Origin: Propionibacteriaceae bacterium
GTDB taxonomy: Bacteria; Actinomycetota; Actinomycetes; Propionibacteriales; Propionibacteriaceae
Assembly (NCBI GenBank): GCA_020438595.1
Contig: JAGQUI010000144.1
Span: 1 to 6,876, forward strand
DNA: 6,876 nt
Reading direction: 5' to 3'
In this document: in pieces, positions 5,716-6,876 of the stretch
Position numbering within the stretch: position 1 is the first letter of the stretch
Layout: every line of letters begins with the position of its first letter
Notes under the pieces: generated by a model
What the model saw: only the letters and a program-made list of their open reading frames with translations
What the model was told of the DNA's origin: nothing
Database searches by the model: none
Made by a program: the position numbers and the translations under genes

Positions 5716-6423
5716 TCAGCTGCTCAGCTCGTCGGGCCGCAGGTGGTCGAGGCGGTTCAGCCACAGCACCCGGGCCTGGCCGGGGACGCCGTCGAGCTCG
5801 ACCAGCACGTTGCCGGTGTTGCCGAGTTCGAGCCAGGTGGGCAGGTCGCCGTCGTCCGCGGGGGGCCAGTCGGCCAGCGCGCGCAGCAGGTACTGGCTGA
5901 ACCAGGCGTGGGTGACCATCCCGACGGTCGTCCCCGAGTCGCCGAAGCGGTCCCGGAACTCGGCGGCGACGGCCAGGGCGCGCGCCCACGCGTCCCCCGG
6001 GAGCTCGAACGGACGCCGGTACCAGCCGTCGGCGTCCGCGTCCGCGGGCCACTGCAGCCGGTCGGTGATGCCGTGCAGGACGGCCGCCGGACTGCCCGGG
6101 ACGGGCGTCCCCCGGGTGGACAGGCCGGTGTACGCACCGGTGTAGACCCCGTTCACCTCGTGCAGCAAGGTGTGCCCCCGCAACGGCAGGTCGAGCGCGT
6201 GCGCGAGCGGCGCAGCGGTCTCGACGGCGCGGTGCATCAGCGACGTGAACAGCACCTCGGGGCGGGGCAGGGCCCCGGCGGCCACGTGGTCGGCCAGCCG
6301 CTGCGCCTGCCGGCGGCCGAGGTCGGTGAGGTGCGGATCGGGCACCCGGTCCCTGCCGTGGCCGGTCTCGGCCTCCACCTGGTTGTTCGCGGACTGGCCG
6401 TGGCGGATCAGGAGCAGCTGCAC
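5716..6423 (-). CDS. Histidine phosphatase family protein (phosphoglycerate mutase-like)
   Basis: 235 residues from GTG 6423, which places the RHG motif right at the N-terminus (LLLIRHGQS, H8 the phospho-accepting histidine), as usual for this superfamily. The frame is open further upstream, but the added Arg-rich residues are unlike any family head. Other expected elements are SLMHRAVETA (61-70, R65 binding phosphate), E89 in LLHEVNG as the likely proton donor, and the second catalytic histidine H172 in GMVTHAWF. NTGNVLVEL (202-210) corresponds to the usual C-terminal NT/S segment. All active-site residues are present, so a phosphatase or phosphomutase activity is likely; the substrate cannot be told from sequence, and a true glycolytic mutase is unlikely at this divergence. 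No export signal is seen, so it is probably cytoplasmic. It may be cotranscribed with the two lipoprotein genes, 60 bp downstream. Confidence 0.9.
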   Translation of the reverse strand: MQLLLIRHGQSANNQVEAETGHGRDRVPDPHLTDLGRRQAQRLADHVAAGALPRPEVLFTSLMHRAVETAAPLAHALDLPLRGHTLLHEVNGVYTGAYTGLSTRGTPVPGSPAAVLHGITDRLQWPADADADGWYRRPFELPGDAWARALAVAAEFRDRFGDSGTTVGMVTHAWFSQYLLRALADWPPADDGDLPTWLELGNTGNVLVELDGVPGQARVLWLNRLDHLRPDELSS

Positions 6424-6430
6424 GTCCGGC

Positions 6431-6436
6431 AGCCTA
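6431..6436 (-). promoter_or_regulatory. Probable -10 element (TAGGCT) of a leaderless promoter for the histidine phosphatase
   Basis: On the minus strand TAGGCT matches TAnnnT and ends 7 nt before GTG 6423, the same spacing as at the DUF5318 gene. No convincing Shine-Dalgarno is seen in the 7 nt gap. It supports GTG 6423 as the start. No clear -35 is visible. Confidence 0.42.
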
Positions 6437-6472
6437 CGGCCAGCCCGGCGACTCGAATTGCCCACTCGTCGC

Positions 6473-6497
6473 CCCGATCGGGCGGCCAGGGGCGGCC
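6473..6497. repeat. Small palindrome and 10-bp-spaced direct repeat in the divergent intergenic region
   Basis: CCCGATCGGG (6473-6482) is a perfect 10-bp palindrome. GGCGGCC occurs at 6481-6487 and again at 6491-6497, exactly 10 bp apart, about one helical turn. Both lie between the phosphatase and tRNA promoters. They may be a regulator site or chance in GC-rich DNA. Nothing else is recognisable in 6437-6547. Confidence 0.2.
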
Positions 6498-6547
6498 TCG
6501 GAGGCATCCACCGTGCAGATCCGCTCGCCCGGTCTCCCACCCCCCTT

Positions 6548-6577
6548 TTGGGCGCGTGGTCGCCCGGATGCCACAAT
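6548..6577 (+). promoter_or_regulatory. Possible promoter of the tRNA-Ala gene
   Basis: TTGGGC (6548-6553) and CACAAT (6572-6577), separated by 18 bp, resemble -35 and -10 boxes. The predicted start would fall a few bases before the tRNA 5' end at 6590. Each box departs from consensus, so support is moderate. Confidence 0.35.
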
Positions 6578-6589
6578 GGGTCGCCGCGC

Positions 6590-6662
6590 GGGGCATTAGC
6601 TCAGTTGGTAGAGCACCTGCTTTGCAAGCAGGGGGTCAGGGGTTCGAGTCCCCTATGCTCCA
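6590..6662 (+). tRNA. tRNA-Ala, anticodon UGC
   Basis: 73 nt with a complete cloverleaf. The acceptor stem GGGGCAT/ATGCTCC has the G3:U70 wobble that is the main alanine identity element. The D stem is GCTC/GAGC with loop AGTTGGTA. The anticodon stem is CCTGC/GCAGG with loop TTTGCAA, giving anticodon TGC at 6623-6625. The variable loop is 5 nt (GGGTC), and the T arm is AGGGG-TTCGAGT-CCCCT. The discriminator is A6662. The genomic sequence continues CCCC, so the CCA tail is not encoded and must be added by the CCA-adding enzyme. It reads GCA and, with wobble or modification, other GCN codons. In many actinobacteria tRNA-Ala(UGC) lies after tRNA-Ile(GAU) near gyrA; the tRNA-Ile is not in this window. 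Confidence 0.98.
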
Positions 6663-6682
6663 CCCCGCACCGGCGGTTCCAC

Positions 6683-6688
6683 TAGCGT
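6683..6688 (+). promoter_or_regulatory. Probable -10 element (TAGCGT) of a leaderless promoter for the right-edge gene
   Basis: TAGCGT matches TAnnnT and ends 6 nt before ATG 6695; the gap (GGCTGC) has no Shine-Dalgarno. It lies 20 nt beyond the tRNA end, so any -35 contacts would fall over the tRNA 3' end. Confidence 0.42.
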
Positions 6689-6694
6689 GGCTGC

Positions 6695-6876
6695 ATGCAG
6701 ATCCCGGACGACTACACCGACGCCCTCGTCGACGAGCTGGCGCCCTTCGGGTTCGAGTTCACCTCGGTCGCGGCCGGCGAGGACTGCGGCGTGGACGTCC
6801 TGTTCGAGGCGGACCCCGAGTCGTTCACCAGGGCCCACCCCGGGCTCGGCATCGAGGAGTCGTACGCGGACGACTG
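6695..6876 (+). CDS. Unrecognised acidic protein, incomplete at the right edge
   Basis: The first 60 codons from ATG 6695 are in the window and the frame is still open at the edge. The visible part has 16 Asp/Glu against one Arg and no Lys, giving a strongly negative N-terminus (opening with MQIPDDYTDALVDELAPFGF). It has a single cysteine (C31) and no signal peptide or membrane segment, so it is probably cytoplasmic. Third codon positions are almost all G or C, as in the neighbouring real genes, which supports coding. It lies 32 bp after tRNA-Ala, and a TAGCGT hexamer 6 nt before the ATG suggests its own leaderless promoter. It is not an integrase start, so the tRNA shows no sign of being an integration site. 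I do not recognise a family. Confidence 0.68.
   Translation, partial: MQIPDDYTDALVDELAPFGFEFTSVAAGEDCGVDVLFEADPESFTRAHPGLGIEESYADD

Noticed and set aside
6424..6576. Longer histidine phosphatase from an upstream ATG at 6576
   Set aside because: It would place 51 Arg/Pro/Gly-rich residues before the RHG motif, which normally lies at the N-terminus, and it would read through the likely promoter.
6170..6685. Plus-strand 171-codon frame running through the tRNA gene
   Set aside because: It translates the whole tRNA-Ala and is antisense to the phosphatase; coding across a tRNA is implausible.
6653..6838. Minus-strand 61-codon frame at the right edge
   Set aside because: It is antisense to the plus-strand frame, which has a better start context and codon pattern, and it overlaps the tRNA end.
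6590..6876. tRNA-Ala as an integration site of a mobile element
   Set aside because: There is no integrase, no direct repeat of the tRNA 3' end inside the window, and codon use to its right is unchanged.
1..6876. CRISPR arrays, insertion sequences, riboswitches
   Set aside because: I found no regularly spaced repeats, no transposase-like frame with terminal inverted repeats, and no long structured leader; the leaders seen are near zero length.

Overview
The window is very GC-rich, densely coded DNA of actinobacterial (Actinomycetota) type. Third codon positions are almost all G or C, GTG starts are common, and several starts look leaderless (a TAnnnT hexamer 6-7 nt before the start codon). 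The best taxonomic clue is gene order. A DUF5318 zinc-ribbon protein, a class A penicillin-binding protein (PBP) and a GT87-type membrane glycosyltransferase follow each other in the same order as Mycobacterium tuberculosis Rv0049-Rv0050(ponA1)-Rv0051. In actinobacteria this block usually sits close to rpsF/ssb and not far from oriC. A tRNA-Ala(UGC) nearby fits that neighbourhood. I cannot name the genus.

Layout from right to left, because most genes lie on the minus strand. On the plus strand at the right edge are tRNA-Ala(UGC) (6590-6662) and the first 60 codons of an unrecognised, very acidic protein (6695 to the edge). Divergent from these, on the minus strand, is a histidine phosphatase of the phosphoglycerate mutase-like family (6423-5716). 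It is followed after 60 bp by two small lipoproteins (5655-5170 and 5173-4724) joined by an ATGA stop/start overlap. A GC-rich hairpin pair (4717-4680) probably marks the end of that unit.

A second minus-strand unit starts at 4579 from a probable leaderless promoter whose -35 region is covered by an inverted repeat. It reads DUF5318 protein (4579-4160), class A PBP (4167-1996), GT87-like transferase (1986-640) and PIG-V-like transferase (643 to the left edge, incomplete). Three of its junctions are overlaps or near-contacts (8 bp overlap, 9 bp gap, GTGA overlap), so this looks like one translationally coupled operon for the cell envelope. The PBP polymerises and cross-links peptidoglycan outside the membrane. 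The two multi-pass GT-C enzymes probably add sugars, plausibly mannose from a polyprenyl-phosphate donor, to an envelope lipid or glycan. The DUF5318 protein is a small cytoplasmic metal-binding candidate of unknown role.

I see no mobile element, CRISPR array, riboswitch or phage gene. Only one housekeeping neighbourhood is visible. The less ordinary elements are the diverged tandem lipoprotein pair, the operator-like palindrome at the DUF5318-PBP promoter, and the recurring leaderless-start signature. No stretch longer than 300 bases lacks a gene; the largest gaps are 4580-4723 and 6424-6589.
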